Assembly (NCBI RefSeq): GCF_900184795.1
Contig: NZ_FXXN01000027.1
Coordinates: 569,820 to 633,819, forward strand
Source of the DNA: Magnetospirillum sp. 15-1
GTDB taxonomy: Bacteria; Pseudomonadota; Alphaproteobacteria; Rhodospirillales; Magnetospirillaceae
Length of the DNA stretch: 64,000 nt
Direction: 5' to 3'
The notes under the pieces are model-generated. The model saw only the letters and a list, made by a program, of their open reading frames with translations. It did no database searches and was not told the DNA's origin. A program made the translations under genes and the position numbers. Below are positions 16,450-25,348 of this stretch, piece after piece (the stretch's first letter is position 1; every line of letters begins with the position of its first letter).

Positions 16450-17187
16450 ATGATAGATCAAACTCATCAAGTGCCGCCCGGAACCCGGGTCTATGCCATC
16501 GGCGACGTACACGGCCGGCTCGACCTGCTGGACCGGCTGCTGGGCCGTATCGCCGACGACGCGGGTCTGGCTCCGGCCCGGCGGGTGGTGGTGGTGTTCC
16601 TTGGCGATCTGATCGACCGGGGCGCCGATTCGCGCGCCGTGATCGAGCGGGTGATCGGCGGGCCGCCCCAGGACGGACCGCTGGCCCATGCGCGCTACGT
16701 CAGCCTGCGCGGCAATCACGAAGACACCCTGCTGCAGTTCCTGGCCGATTTCTCGGTGGGGCCGCGCTGGTTTCGCAACGGCGGCCTGGAAGCGGTGCGC
16801 TCCTATGTGGGGGAGGTGGACGCTCATCTTGCCCACGATTATCCCCGGCTGCAGAAGATGCTTTATCGGGCGTTGCCCACCCATCATCTGCGCTTCCTGT
16901 CGTCCATTCCCGCCCGCCATGAAGAGGGCGACTATCTGTTCGTCCATGCGGGGGTCAGGCCGGGAATCGCCCTGGACCGTCAGGACCCCTATGATCTGAT
17001 GTGGATTCGCGAGCCCTTTCTCAGCGCCCGCGAAGCCATGTCCAAGATGGTGGTGCACGGCCATACCGTGGTCGCCGAGCCGGAACTGCGCCCCAACCGC
17101 ATCGGCATCGATACCGGGGCCTACCGGACCGGCCGCCTCACCGCCCTGGTGCTGGAGGGGGGCGGACGACGCTTCCTTTCCACCTGA
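16450..17187 (+). CDS. PP1-like serine/threonine protein phosphatase
   Basis: A calcineurin-like metallophosphatase of about 245 residues. The three metal-binding motifs are clear: AIGDVHGRLD near the N-terminus, FLGDLIDRGADS, and SLRGNHEDTLL; further His ligands are in FVHAGVRPG and VVHGHTVV. This matches bacterial PrpA/PrpB-type PP1-like phosphatases that dephosphorylate proteins or small phosphoesters. ATG 16450 was chosen because an upstream GTG at 16408 lies in the -35 box of the divergent promoter. GTG 16444 is another option; none has a strong Shine-Dalgarno. It is followed by hldE after 73 bases. Confidence 0.85.
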   Translation: MIDQTHQVPPGTRVYAIGDVHGRLDLLDRLLGRIADDAGLAPARRVVVVFLGDLIDRGADSRAVIERVIGGPPQDGPLAHARYVSLRGNHEDTLLQFLADFSVGPRWFRNGGLEAVRSYVGEVDAHLAHDYPRLQKMLYRALPTHHLRFLSSIPARHEEGDYLFVHAGVRPGIALDRQDPYDLMWIREPFLSAREAMSKMVVHGHTVVAEPELRPNRIGIDTGAYRTGRLTALVLEGGGRRFLST

Positions 17188-17260
17188 GCGCCCCCCTTTT
17201 GTCTTGCAAGGCGCAGGCGGTTGGGTTAGCAGGCATCAAGCCATCAAGGACCGGGATGCC

Positions 17261-18727
17261 ATGACCGAACTTTCCGCCCTCGTCGAACGCGTTGAGAAGC
17301 TGCGCGGCACCATGGTTCTGTGCGTCGGCGACGCCATGCTGGACCGTTTCGTTTACGGCTCGGTGGACCGCATCTCTCCCGAGGCGCCCATTCCGGTGCT
17401 GTGCATCGAGCGCGAGACCGCCATGCTGGGGGGCGCCGGCAACGTGGTGCGCAATCTGGTGGCGGTGGGCGCCGCCCCGGCCTTCGTGTCGGTGGTGGGC
17501 GACGATACCGCCGGGCGCGAGGTCACCCGGCTGGTGGGCGAGCACGGCGAGATCGATCCCTGCATCGTGGTCGAACCCGGCCGCCAGACCACCATCAAGA
17601 CCCGCTTTTTCGCCTCGAACCAGCAATTGCTGCGCGCCGACCGCGAGTCGCGCAGCCCGGTCGGCGATTCCATTCGCGACCAGTTGCTGATCCGGGTCGA
17701 GCGCCTGTTGCCCAAGGCGGGGGTGATGGTGCTGTCCGATTACGGCAAGGGGGTGCTGGCCGCCCCCATCGCCGCCGCGCTGATCCACCGGGCCAAGGCG
17801 GCGGGCAAGCAGGTGATCGTCGACCCCAAGGGCACCGACTACACCATCTATGCCGGCGCCACCCTGGTGACGCCCAACCGCAAGGAACTGCACGAGGCGA
17901 CCGGTCTGGCGGTGGACAGCGACGGGCAGGTGGTCGCCGCCGCCCGCCATCTGATCGAGACCTGCGGCTTCGAGGCGGTGCTGGTCACCCGCAGCCAGGA
18001 CGGCATGACCCTGGTCCGCGCCGACGGCCAGATCAACCATCTGCCGGCCGAGGCGCGCGAGGTATTCGACGTGTCGGGCGCCGGCGACACCGTGGTCGCC
18101 ACCCTGGCCGCCGCCCTGGCCTCCGGTGCCTCGCTGCCCGAGGCCGCCCATCTGGCCAACGTGGCCGCCGGCATCGTGGTCGGCAAGGTGGGCACCGCCG
18201 TGGCCTATGCCGACGAGATGGTGGTGGCGCTTCACCACGAGGACCTGATGCTCGGCGAGTCCAAGATCGTGCCGGTGGGCGCCGCCGCCGAGATCGTCGA
18301 CCGCTGGCGGCGCAAGGGCCAGAAGGTGGGCTTCACCAATGGCTGTTTCGATCTGCTGCATCCCGGCCACGTCTCGATCCTCGCCCAGGCCAAGTCGGCC
18401 TGTGACCGGCTGGTGGTCGGGCTGAACTCCGACGCCTCGGTGCAGCGGCTCAAGGGGCCGACCCGCCCGGTGCAGTCCGAGGCATCGCGCGCCACCGTGC
18501 TGTCGTCGCTGGCTACCGTCGATCTGGTGGTGATCTTCGGCGAGGACACGCCGCTCGAGGTGATCGGCGAGCTGAAGCCCGACGTGCTGGTCAAGGGCGC
18601 CGACTACACCATCGACAAGGTGGTGGGCGCCGATCTGGTGCAGTCGTGGGGCGGCAAGGTGGTGCTGGCCGAACTGGTCGACGGCCAGAGCACCACCAAC
18701 ACCATCAAGAAGATGAACGGCCACTGA
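17261..18727 (+). CDS. hldE: Bifunctional heptose-7-phosphate kinase / heptose-1-phosphate adenylyltransferase
   Basis: HldE makes ADP-heptose for the LPS inner core: the N-terminal kinase phosphorylates heptose 7-phosphate at C1, and the C-terminal domain adenylylates heptose 1-phosphate. The 488 residues equal the full-length fusion. The kinase part (1-320) has the ribokinase motifs [10 protein letters not shown] and [11 protein letters not shown] (catalytic Asp near 276). The transferase part begins with [15 protein letters not shown] (about 357-371), the HxGH nucleotidyltransferase motif, and has [10 protein letters not shown]-like and KGADYT segments. ATG 17261 has AAGGACCGGGA upstream. 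It is followed at once by queF, two bases after the stop. Confidence 0.96.
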   Translation: MTELSALVERVEKLRGTMVLCVGDAMLDRFVYGSVDRISPEAPIPVLCIERETAMLGGAGNVVRNLVAVGAAPAFVSVVGDDTAGREVTRLVGEHGEIDPCIVVEPGRQTTIKTRFFASNQQLLRADRESRSPVGDSIRDQLLIRVERLLPKAGVMVLSDYGKGVLAAPIAAALIHRAKAAGKQVIVDPKGTDYTIYAGATLVTPNRKELHEATGLAVDSDGQVVAAARHLIETCGFEAVLVTRSQDGMTLVRADGQINHLPAEAREVFDVSGAGDTVVATLAAALASGASLPEAAHLANVAAGIVVGKVGTAVAYADEMVVALHHEDLMLGESKIVPVGAAAEIVDRWRRKGQKVGFTNGCFDLLHPGHVSILAQAKSACDRLVVGLNSDASVQRLKGPTRPVQSEASRATVLSSLATVDLVVIFGEDTPLEVIGELKPDVLVKGADYTIDKVVGADLVQSWGGKVVLAELVDGQSTTNTIKKMNGH

Positions 18728-18728
18728 G

Positions 18729-19184
18729 ATGAGCGAGATCAACCTTACTCAACTCGGCCAGGCGGCGGCGCTGCCCGACAGCCCGGACAAGGCGGTGCTG
18801 GAGACGGTGCCCAATCCCCATCCCGGCACCCTCTATCTGGTCCGTTTCACCGCGCCGGAATTCACCTCGCTGTGTCCCATCACCGGCCAGCCCGACTTCG
18901 CCCAGCTGGTCATCGACTACGCCCCCGAGGGCGCGCTGGTGGAAAGCAAGTCCTTGAAGCTGTTCCTGGGGTCGTTCCGCAATCACGGCGCCTTCCACGA
19001 GGATTGCACCATCGCCATCGCCAAGCGGCTGGTGGCGGCGTGCCGGCCGAAATGGCTGCGGATCGGCGGCTACTGGTATCCGCGCGGCGGTATTCCCATC
19101 GATGTGTTCTGGCAGACCGGCCCGGTGCCGGACGGTTTGTGGCTGCCCGACCAGGGCGTGGCCGGCTATCGCGGCCGGGGATGA
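18729..19184 (+). CDS. queF: 7-cyano-7-deazaguanine reductase (type I QueF)
   Basis: QueF reduces preQ0 to preQ1 with NADPH in queuosine synthesis. The 151 residues fit the short, unimodular type. The catalytic cysteine is in [12 protein letters not shown] (near residue 56), the QueF motif is VESKSLKLF, and the substrate glutamate region is NHGAFHEDC. The C-terminal GGIPIDVFW is also conserved. Its stop overlaps the queG start (ATGA), so two queuosine enzymes are coupled. Confidence 0.94.
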   Translation: MSEINLTQLGQAAALPDSPDKAVLETVPNPHPGTLYLVRFTAPEFTSLCPITGQPDFAQLVIDYAPEGALVESKSLKLFLGSFRNHGAFHEDCTIAIAKRLVAACRPKWLRIGGYWYPRGGIPIDVFWQTGPVPDGLWLPDQGVAGYRGRG

Positions 19185-20290
19185 GCGGGGCGGACGTCAA
19201 GGCGTCTATCCGTGCCAAGGCCCTTGAACTGGGCTTTTCCGACGTGGGCTTCGCCCGCGCCCAAGCCTTGCCCGAGTGGAAGGCGAGCCTCGACGCCTAT
19301 GTGGCCGAGGGGCGGCACGGCGACATGGCGTGGATGGCCGAAACCGCCGGGCGCCGCGCCGACCCGAACGTTCTGTGGCCCGAGGCCCGCTCGGTGATCG
19401 TGCTGGGCACCAATTACGCCCCTTCCGGCGATCCCCTGAAGCTCACCCGATTCCCTGAGCGCGGCAACATCAGCGTCTATGCCCGCAACCGCGACTATCA
19501 TGATCTGGTCAAGCGGCGCCTTAAGGCGCTGGGGCGCTGGATGGCCGAAACCTGGGGCTGCGAACTGAAGGTCTTCGTCGACACCGCCCCGGTGATGGAA
19601 AAGCCCCTGGCGGTCCAGGCCGGGCTGGGCTGGCGCGGGCGGCACACCAACATCGTGTCGCGCCGTTTCGGCTCGTGGCTGTTCCTGGCGGAAGTCTTCA
19701 CCACCCTGGAGATCGAGCCCGACGCGCCCGAGGCCGATCATTGCGGCTCGTGCCGGGCCTGCGTCGAGGCCTGCCCCACGCAGGCGCTGGACGGCGAGGG
19801 ACGCATCGACGCCCGGCGCTGCATCTCGTATCTGACCATCGAGAGCAAGAGTCCGGTCCCCGAGGGCTTGCGGCCGGGGCTGGGCAATCGGCTCTATGGC
19901 TGCGACGACTGCATGGCGGCCTGTCCGTGGGACAAGTTCGCGCCGCCGACCCGCGAGCCCGACTTCCTGCCCCGCGTGGAACTGACCGCGCCCAGGCTGG
20001 CCGACCTGATCCGGCTGGACGAGGCCGGGTTCCGGGAGGTCTTCACCGCCTCGCCGGTGAAGCGGGCCGGATACGAGCGGTTCATGGCGGGGGTGCTGAT
20101 CGCCGCCGCCAATGGCGGGCAGGTCGATCTTCTGGCCGAGGCTGAGCGGCGGCTGAACGATCCGTCGCCGCTGATCCGCGATGCGGCCGAGTGGGCGGCG
20201 TTGTTGCTTCGCTCGTTGATCGAGGGCGATCAACGAGACCCTCAGGCGCCGGGCGGGTCGCCTCCGCGACCCTTGGCTCCCGCGCCATAA
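19181..20290 (+). CDS. queG: Epoxyqueuosine reductase
   Basis: QueG reduces epoxyqueuosine in tRNA to queuosine with cobalamin and two [4Fe-4S] clusters. The clusters are bound by [12 protein letters not shown] (about residue 187) and [11 protein letters not shown] (about 241). The N-terminal cobalamin-binding part holds GTNYAP and [11 protein letters not shown], with [20 protein letters not shown] as the conserved core. Residues up to about 350 are normal, but the tail ([14 protein letters not shown]) and the TAA stop are encoded by copy B of the structured repeat, so the native end has been replaced. The ATG overlaps the queF stop. Confidence 0.94.
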   Translation: MSGADVKASIRAKALELGFSDVGFARAQALPEWKASLDAYVAEGRHGDMAWMAETAGRRADPNVLWPEARSVIVLGTNYAPSGDPLKLTRFPERGNISVYARNRDYHDLVKRRLKALGRWMAETWGCELKVFVDTAPVMEKPLAVQAGLGWRGRHTNIVSRRFGSWLFLAEVFTTLEIEPDAPEADHCGSCRACVEACPTQALDGEGRIDARRCISYLTIESKSPVPEGLRPGLGNRLYGCDDCMAACPWDKFAPPTREPDFLPRVELTAPRLADLIRLDEAGFREVFTASPVKRAGYERFMAGVLIAAANGGQVDLLAEAERRLNDPSPLIRDAAEWAALLLRSLIEGDQRDPQAPGGSPPRPLAPAP

Positions 20291-20296
20291 GGCGCG
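20247..20296 (-). repeat. Two-hairpin structured repeat, copy B
   Basis: Read on the reverse strand: first hairpin CGCGCC, loop TTAT, GGCGCG (20296-20281); then GCCAAGGG, second stem GGGTCGC (20272-20266), loop GGAG, GCGACCC (20261-20255), and the tail GCCCGGCG (20254-20247). The stem bases differ from copies A and C but pairing is kept. The stop codon of queG lies in the first loop and stem, so the repeat supplies the end of queG. Confidence 0.7.
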
Positions 20297-20315
20297 CGGC
20301 CCCTTGGGCCTAATC

Positions 20316-20348
20316 AAAATACCGATGAGCAAGACTCATCGGTATTTT
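20316..20348. terminator. Bidirectional terminator between queG and the Xre regulator
   Basis: A perfect 14-bp hairpin (20316-20329 with 20335-20348, core ACCGATGAG) with a five-base loop. One side begins AAAA and the other ends TTTT, so it can act as an intrinsic terminator for both convergent genes. Confidence 0.8.
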
Positions 20349-20351
20349 GTC

Positions 20352-20807
20352 TCAGTCCTCGGCGGCCAGGGCTCGGGCAAGCTGTGACAGGGCTTCCTGG
20401 TGGCGTTCGTTGGTGATGGACGTGAAGTTACGGGCCAACTCCAGGCACATGCGCTGGCGGGCGTTCAAATCGCTGCCGCGCCGGTTCTCCAGTCCCTCGT
20501 AGAAGAAGCCTACCGGAACGCCCAGGACCTGGGCGATCTCGAACAGGCGGCCGGCCGAGATGCGGTTGATGCCGCGCTCGTATTTGTGGGCCTGCTGATA
20601 GGTGACGCCGATCAGGTCGGCCATCTGCTGCTGGGACAGACCAAGCATGATACGTCGCTCGCGGATGCGGCTGCCCACATGCTTGTCGGTATCGTTGGCT
20701 CGGTTCATGGGACGGGCGGGTTTCGCCTCGGCGTTTATGGGCATGATGTTCAGTTGATCTCTGGCTAAACCGCTTCGAAGCCGCGGCTGCTTCGCTGTAT
20801 CAGGCAT
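20352..20807 (-). CDS. Xre-family transcriptional regulator
   Basis: A 151-residue DNA-binding protein. The helix-turn-helix lies at about residues 44-100: VGSRIRERRIMLGLSQQQMA, then IGVTYQQAHKYERGINR and ISAGRLFEIAQVLGVP. This form, with VGFFYEGLEN after it, is widespread in Alphaproteobacteria. The C-terminal part is a short helical region. The N-terminal 35 residues before the domain are poorly structured, and a later start at MNRANDTDKH is possible. Target genes are unknown. It is convergent with queG and shares a terminator. The upstream region 20808-21076 is AT-richer than its surroundings and probably contains its promoter. Confidence 0.85.
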   Translation of the reverse strand: MPDTAKQPRLRSGLARDQLNIMPINAEAKPARPMNRANDTDKHVGSRIRERRIMLGLSQQQMADLIGVTYQQAHKYERGINRISAGRLFEIAQVLGVPVGFFYEGLENRRGSDLNARQRMCLELARNFTSITNERHQEALSQLARALAAED

Positions 20808-21076
20808 GGCTACCCTTCCCCGTGCATAGTCGGAATTGGTAAGGCAAGCAACCCGAAACTCGAGAACTATCGGAAACCCGAAACCTATATTTATTTGGCC
20901 GAGTATAAGATTTAAATTTACTGTGTATATGTCTTGGCGAGTCGCACAACCGGGGCGCTCCGCCCTTGTGTTCCGGGGGGCGCCAGGAACCGTTCCGACG
21001 GGGTGTTCCCGTCGGTTTCATATGGCGATGGTGGCTGGTCGCCACCAGAGCGAAGCTGAAGATTAGTTCGGAAGGC
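20808..21076. other. Intergenic region with hairpins, no gene seen
   Basis: 269 bases. The left part is AT-rich (TATATTTATTTGG, TTTAAATTTACTGTG) and suits promoters, probably for the Xre gene. The right part holds a hairpin, CCGACGGG/CCCGTCGG (20995-21002 with 21008-21015), followed by TTT, and a second, GGTGGC/GCCACC, near 21030-21046. I see no convincing reading frame and no tRNA fold. A small RNA ending at the first hairpin is possible but unproven. Confidence 0.4.
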
Positions 21077-21553
21077 CTATACGCTCAGATCCACGCCGCG
21101 CCCGGACGAAGCCGAGGGATTGGGCGAGAGGATCTCGTACTCCACCGAGCGGGACTTGCCCGACAGGGCCGAGGCACGGCTGGCGGCGTCGGAATAGGCG
21201 CTGTTGGCATAGGCGGTGGCGCCAGCCGTCGTCGTGGACACGCTCTCCGAGGTGGAGGCGGTATGCTCCTGGGCCAGGGCCTGGGTCAGGAAGGTGGAGG
21301 ATTGGCGCGGCGTGGCATCGCTGCCCTGCTCGCCCCGGGCGTTGAACGGCTGTTGCTGTTGCGGCCCGGCCTTGGTCTCGGCGGCCTGTTGCCGCTGCTG
21401 GGCGGAGGATTGCTCCTCGACCTGGGTATTGTCGCGGGGGTCGAAGCGGTTGCTGACCGATTGGGTCGCCGCCACATTGCCGGCACGCAACGCCTTGATC
21501 GCATCGATCAGGTTGGACGTGCTGCCCGAGCCGGTGATGGCGCCAATGGACAA
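21077..21553 (-). CDS. Hypothetical low-complexity protein
   Basis: A 158-residue protein rich in Ser, Ala, Gln and Thr, with no membrane segment or signal. The N-terminus (GSTSNLIDAIKALRAGN) could form a helix; the middle is a Gln-rich coil-like stretch, and the C-terminus is Ser-rich and ends GRGVDLSV. It is flanked by non-coding DNA on both sides. I do not recognise the family. Codon use is like the surrounding chromosome, so it is probably a real gene. Confidence 0.55.
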   Translation of the reverse strand: MSIGAITGSGSTSNLIDAIKALRAGNVAATQSVSNRFDPRDNTQVEEQSSAQQRQQAAETKAGPQQQQPFNARGEQGSDATPRQSSTFLTQALAQEHTASTSESVSTTTAGATAYANSAYSDAASRASALSGKSRSVEYEILSPNPSASSGRGVDLSV

Positions 21554-21638
21554 GGGTTCCGCTCCGCCGAAGGATTAAGAAAAAGATAATACCCTTTGGC
21601 GGAGGGAATTAGCAATCGGGTGGAATCCCGGTATGCGT

Positions 21639-22250
21639 TTATTTCGCCGTGCCGTGCATCTGCTCGTGCATGGCGCGGTGGTCGGGGTCCTTCATGTGCT
21701 CCTCATGCATGGCGCGGTAGGCCGGGTCCTGCATGTGCTGCTCGTGCATGGAGGGATCGTGGCCCGGCATGGCGGCGGCGGGCGGATTGGCGCCGGGTGG
21801 CGGCGCTCCCTGGGCGATCACCGTCACCGGTATGGTGACCGGCGCCGATTTGGCGAAGGTCAGGGTCAGCGGGAAGCTCTGGCCGGCGGTCAGTCGGGCC
21901 TTGAGGCCGTCGAGCATGACGTGCAGGCCGCCGGGGCTGAAGCGGACGGCCGCGCCGGGCGGCAGATCGATGGAGTCCTGCCGCTGCATCCTCATGCTCC
22001 CGTCGGCGTGGACGTGGCGGTGGAATTCCACTTTGGCGGCGGCCGGCGAGGCGGCGGAGACCAGCCGGTCGGCCTCGGTCCCGGTGTTGGTCAAGGTGAT
22101 GAAGGCCATGCCCACCGGAGTGTCGGGGCCGGTGGCCCGCGCCCAGGCATCCGCCGCCCGGACCAGCACGGGAGCCGAGGGCTCGGCTGCGCCGGCCGGT
22201 TGCCCCCAGCCGAGGGCCAGGGCGAGGACGATTCCCAGAACGGTCTTCAT
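21639..22250 (-). CDS. Periplasmic copper chaperone of the PCuAC family
   Basis: A 203-residue exported protein with a signal peptide (KTVLGIVLALALGWGQPAGAA). The PCuAC copper site is visible: HRHVHADGSMRM, then GGLHVML, giving the usual His/Met set. PCuAC proteins carry Cu(I) to cytochrome oxidase in the periplasm. After about residue 155 there is an unusual Met/His-rich tail made of repeats of the type MHEQHMQDP, MHEEHMKDP, MHEQMHG, which should bind more metal. ATG 22250 is chosen because it starts the signal peptide. It is divergent from the HugZ-like gene, with 65 bases between. Confidence 0.85.
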   Translation of the reverse strand: MKTVLGIVLALALGWGQPAGAAEPSAPVLVRAADAWARATGPDTPVGMAFITLTNTGTEADRLVSAASPAAAKVEFHRHVHADGSMRMQRQDSIDLPPGAAVRFSPGGLHVMLDGLKARLTAGQSFPLTLTFAKSAPVTIPVTVIAQGAPPPGANPPAAAMPGHDPSMHEQHMQDPAYRAMHEEHMKDPDHRAMHEQMHGTAK

Positions 22251-22315
22251 CTGCGATGATCTCCAAGACGGGGCGCGGGACGGCGCCATTGAACTCCGGG
22301 GACGGGGGGAAAGCA

Positions 22316-23053
22316 ATGAACGAAAAGCCCGAGACAGCCCCGGCTGGGGGTCTGCCCGCCAACAACCGCACGGCGCTGCGCCGGGTGGCGCGGGCGGCCC
22401 GCAAGGCGGCGCTGGCCACCAGCATGGAGGGGCGCCCCTATGTCTCGCTGGTCACCCTGGCCTTCGATCACGACCTGTCGCCCATCCTGTTGCTGTCGCG
22501 GCTGGCCGACCATACCCGCAATCTGCTGGCCGACGGGCGGGCGGCGCTGCTGCTGGACGGCACCGATGGCCTCGCCAATCCCCAGACCGGGCCGCGCGTC
22601 ACCCTGACCGGGACGGTGGCGGAGGAGGGTGATCCCCGATTGCGCCGCCGCTTCCTGGCGCGCCATCCCGGCGCGGCGCTCTATGCCGGGTTCGGCGACT
22701 TCGCCATCTGGCGGATGAACGTGGAGCGGGCTCATTTCGTCGGCGGCTTCGGCCGTGCCGTGTGGTTCGACGCGCCACTGGTGCCGCCCGCGGACGCCGC
22801 CTTCATGGCCGGCATCGAGGAAGCCGCCCTGGCAGAGATTAATGACGGCCATCCCGATCTGGTCGCCACCCTGGCGGCTCGGGCCGGCGGCGGGCCGGCC
22901 GGTGGCGGCTGGCGGCTGGCTGGAATCGACCCCGACGGGTGCGATCTGGAAGCGGGGGAAGAGGTGCTGCGTCTGCCCCTCGACCAGTCGCCCGACGAAG
23001 CGCGTTCACCACTCGCCTGCCTGCAAACCCTGGTGGGAAGCCAATCTAACTGA
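22316..23053 (+). CDS. HugZ-like FMN-binding split-barrel protein
   Basis: A 245-residue protein. The N-terminal 150 residues form a pyridoxamine-phosphate-oxidase-like split barrel (ALATSMEGRPYVSLVTLAFD, SRLADHTRNLLADGRAALLLD). The C-terminal part, from FVGGFGRAVWF on, with a domain that contains GIDPDGCDL, matches the HugZ-type heme-utilisation family, in which heme is bound or degraded. The exact reaction is not proved. ATG 22316 follows a GGGGGAAA ribosome site. The gene may share a regulatory region with the copper chaperone. Confidence 0.8.
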   Translation: MNEKPETAPAGGLPANNRTALRRVARAARKAALATSMEGRPYVSLVTLAFDHDLSPILLLSRLADHTRNLLADGRAALLLDGTDGLANPQTGPRVTLTGTVAEEGDPRLRRRFLARHPGAALYAGFGDFAIWRMNVERAHFVGGFGRAVWFDAPLVPPADAAFMAGIEEAALAEINDGHPDLVATLAARAGGGPAGGGWRLAGIDPDGCDLEAGEEVLRLPLDQSPDEARSPLACLQTLVGSQSN

Positions 23054-23298
23054 TGCTGCAAAGTCGGCCACCTGGATCGCTTTTGAAGCGTCATTCTTAA
23101 AAATGGGTGAATTTTTCCCACCAAGAGCATTGCTCGCGAGGCGTCGGGCCGCTATCTTCGCGTCCTCTTTCGCGGCGGCGGCGCAATCCTCAAAAAAGCG
23201 CCTGACCGGCGGCCGGTCCAAGGAAGGCCCGATTGCTTCGGGGGTATCGTCCCCCGGGCGGCGGGAGGATCGGGTCCTCCGGTCTTCAACGGAGTAGG

Positions 23299-25152
23299 AT
23301 GGAAATGACCAAGAGCGGTATTCCTGGCGGAACCACCATGAACGCCAAATTGCTGGCGTGGATCGACGAGATGGCGCGGCTGTGCCGTCCCTCCGGCATC
23401 CACATCTGCGACGGTTCCCAGAAGGAATACGATGCGCTGTGCGAGATGATGGTTGCCGGCGGCACCATGATCAAGCTGAACCCGGCCAAGCGCCCCGGCT
23501 CCTACCTGTGCCGCTCCGATCCCCGCGACGTGGCGCGTGTCGAGGACCGCACCTTCATCTGCTCGCACAACAAGAACGACGCCGGCCCCACCAACAACTG
23601 GGTCGAGCCGCGCGAGATGAAGGCCCGCATGACCAAGCTCTACGAGGGCTGCATGAAGGGCCGCACCATGTACGTGGTGCCGTTCTCCATGGGTCCGCTG
23701 GGCTCGAACATCGCCCATATCGGCGTGCAGATCACCGATTCCGCCTATGCCGCCGCCAATATGCGCATCATGACCCGCATGGGCCAGCCGGTGCTGGACA
23801 TCCTGGGCAGCGACGGCGAGTTCGTCGAGTGCCTGCACTCGGTGGGCCAGCCCCTGGCCGAGGGCGAGAAGGACGTCGCCTGGCCGTGCAACCCCGAGAA
23901 CATCACCATCGCCCACTTCCCCGAGGACCGGCAGATCTGGTCGTTCGGCTCGGGCTACGGCGGCAACGCGCTGCTGGGCAAGAAGTGCTTCGCGCTGCGC
24001 ATCGCCTCGGCCATGGCCCGCGACGAGGGCTGGCTGGCCGAGCACATGCTGATCGTCGGCGTGGAAAGCCCCTCGGGCGAGAAGACCTACGTGGCCGCCG
24101 CCTTCCCGTCGGCCTGCGGCAAGACCAACTTCGCCATGCTGGTGCCGCCCAAGGGCTTCGAGGGCTGGAAGATCTACACCGTCGGTGACGACATCGCCTG
24201 GATCAAGCCCGGTCCCGATGGCCGCTTCTACGCCATCAACCCGGAAGCCGGCTTCTTCGGCGTCGCTCCCGGCACCGGCGCCGCCACCAATCCCAGCGCC
24301 ATCGCCGCCTGCGCCAGCAACTCCATCTTCACCAACGTCGCCATGACCGACGACGGCGACGTGTGGTGGGAAGGCCTGAGCGACGCTCCGCCGGCTCATC
24401 TCATCGACTGGAAGGGCAACGACTGGACGCCCGAGTCCAAGGACCCGGCCGCCCATCCCAACGCCCGCTTCACCGCGCCGGTCAGCCAGTGCCCCAGCGT
24501 CGATCCCGATTGGGAGAATCCGGCCGGCGTGCCCATCTCGGCCTTCATCGTCGGCGGCCGCCTGTCCAAGAACGCCCCGCTGGTCACCCAGGCCTTCAAC
24601 TGGGCCCACGGTGTCTACCTGGGCGCCACCATGGGTTCGGAGGCCACCGCCGCCGCCGTCGGCCAGGCCGCCATCCGCCGCGATCCCTTCGCCATGCTGC
24701 CGTTCTGCGGCTACAACATGGCCGACTACTTCAACCACTGGCTCAACATGGGCCGCGCCGTGAAGAACCCGCCGCCGATCTTCCGCGTGAACTGGTTCCG
24801 CCGCGACGAGAACAACAAGTTCATGTGGCCGGGCTACGGCCAGAACATGCGCGTCCTCAAGTGGATCGTCGACCGCGTCCAGGGCCGTGCCCGCGCCGTG
24901 GAAAGCCCCATCGGCCTGGTTCCCAAGTACGAGGACCTGGAGTGGAGCGGCCTCGACTATCCGCGCGACAAGTTCAAGGAACTGATGCGCATCGACCGCG
25001 AGTCCGGTGTCGCCGACGCCCGCAGCCAGGAAGAGCTGTTCGACAAGTTCTTCGACCGCGTCCCGAAGGAGATGCTGTTCGAGCGCGAGCTGCTGAAGTC
25101 GCGCCTGTGGCGCGCTCCCGCCGTGTGGGAGATGGCCAGCGAGGAGATCTAG
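23299..25152 (+). CDS. pckG: Phosphoenolpyruvate carboxykinase (GTP)
   Basis: GTP-dependent PEPCK, which converts oxaloacetate to PEP in gluconeogenesis. The 617 residues match the GTP class rather than the ATP class. The P-loop is FPSACGKTN at about 268-276, with the active Cys inside it. Other conserved parts are [27 protein letters not shown] and [20 protein letters not shown] 23299 follows GGAG; ATG 23305 is an equal alternative. Repeat copy C lies just after the gene, followed by a palindrome. The 245 bases upstream hold no gene. Confidence 0.95.
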   Translation: MEMTKSGIPGGTTMNAKLLAWIDEMARLCRPSGIHICDGSQKEYDALCEMMVAGGTMIKLNPAKRPGSYLCRSDPRDVARVEDRTFICSHNKNDAGPTNNWVEPREMKARMTKLYEGCMKGRTMYVVPFSMGPLGSNIAHIGVQITDSAYAAANMRIMTRMGQPVLDILGSDGEFVECLHSVGQPLAEGEKDVAWPCNPENITIAHFPEDRQIWSFGSGYGGNALLGKKCFALRIASAMARDEGWLAEHMLIVGVESPSGEKTYVAAAFPSACGKTNFAMLVPPKGFEGWKIYTVGDDIAWIKPGPDGRFYAINPEAGFFGVAPGTGAATNPSAIAACASNSIFTNVAMTDDGDVWWEGLSDAPPAHLIDWKGNDWTPESKDPAAHPNARFTAPVSQCPSVDPDWENPAGVPISAFIVGGRLSKNAPLVTQAFNWAHGVYLGATMGSEATAAAVGQAAIRRDPFAMLPFCGYNMADYFNHWLNMGRAVKNPPPIFRVNWFRRDENNKFMWPGYGQNMRVLKWIVDRVQGRARAVESPIGLVPKYEDLEWSGLDYPRDKFKELMRIDRESGVADARSQEELFDKFFDRVPKEMLFERELLKSRLWRAPAVWEMASEEI

Positions 25153-25188
25153 AGCGGGCGTGCCTTAAATATGAGGCAGGCCGCTCCA

Positions 25189-25235
25189 GCGCCCGTTGAG
25201 GGCGCGGCCAAGGGCGCGGATGCGCCCGCCCGGCG
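25189..25235 (+). repeat. Two-hairpin structured repeat, copy C
   Basis: First hairpin GCGCCC (25189-25194), loop GTTGA, GGGCGC (25200-25205). Then GCCAAGGG and a second hairpin GGGCGC (25212-25217), loop GGAT, GCGCCC (25222-25227), then the tail GCCCGGCG to 25235. This copy is the most compact. It sits 36 bases after the pckG stop. Confidence 0.7.
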
Positions 25236-25252
25236 AGGGACAATGACAAGGC

Positions 25253-25289
25253 CTATAGCGTGATGCACATTTTGGGCATCACGCTATAG
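25253..25289. terminator. Perfect 14-bp hairpin after pckG
   Basis: CTATAGCGTGATGC (25253-25266) pairs exactly with GCATCACGCTATAG (25276-25289) around a nine-base loop. It lies between convergent genes and may end both transcripts, though it has no U-run. An operator function cannot be excluded. Confidence 0.55.
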
Positions 25290-25348
25290 CCGGCCGGTCC
25301 CGCGACTTGCGTCATGGCCGGGCCAAGCCCGGCCAACCGCGCATCGGA

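Noticed and set aside
20930-21050. A tRNA-like stretch near GTCGCACAACCGGGGCGC
   Set aside because: The text recalls frames that overlap tRNA genes, but I could not form an acceptor stem, anticodon arm and T arm together.
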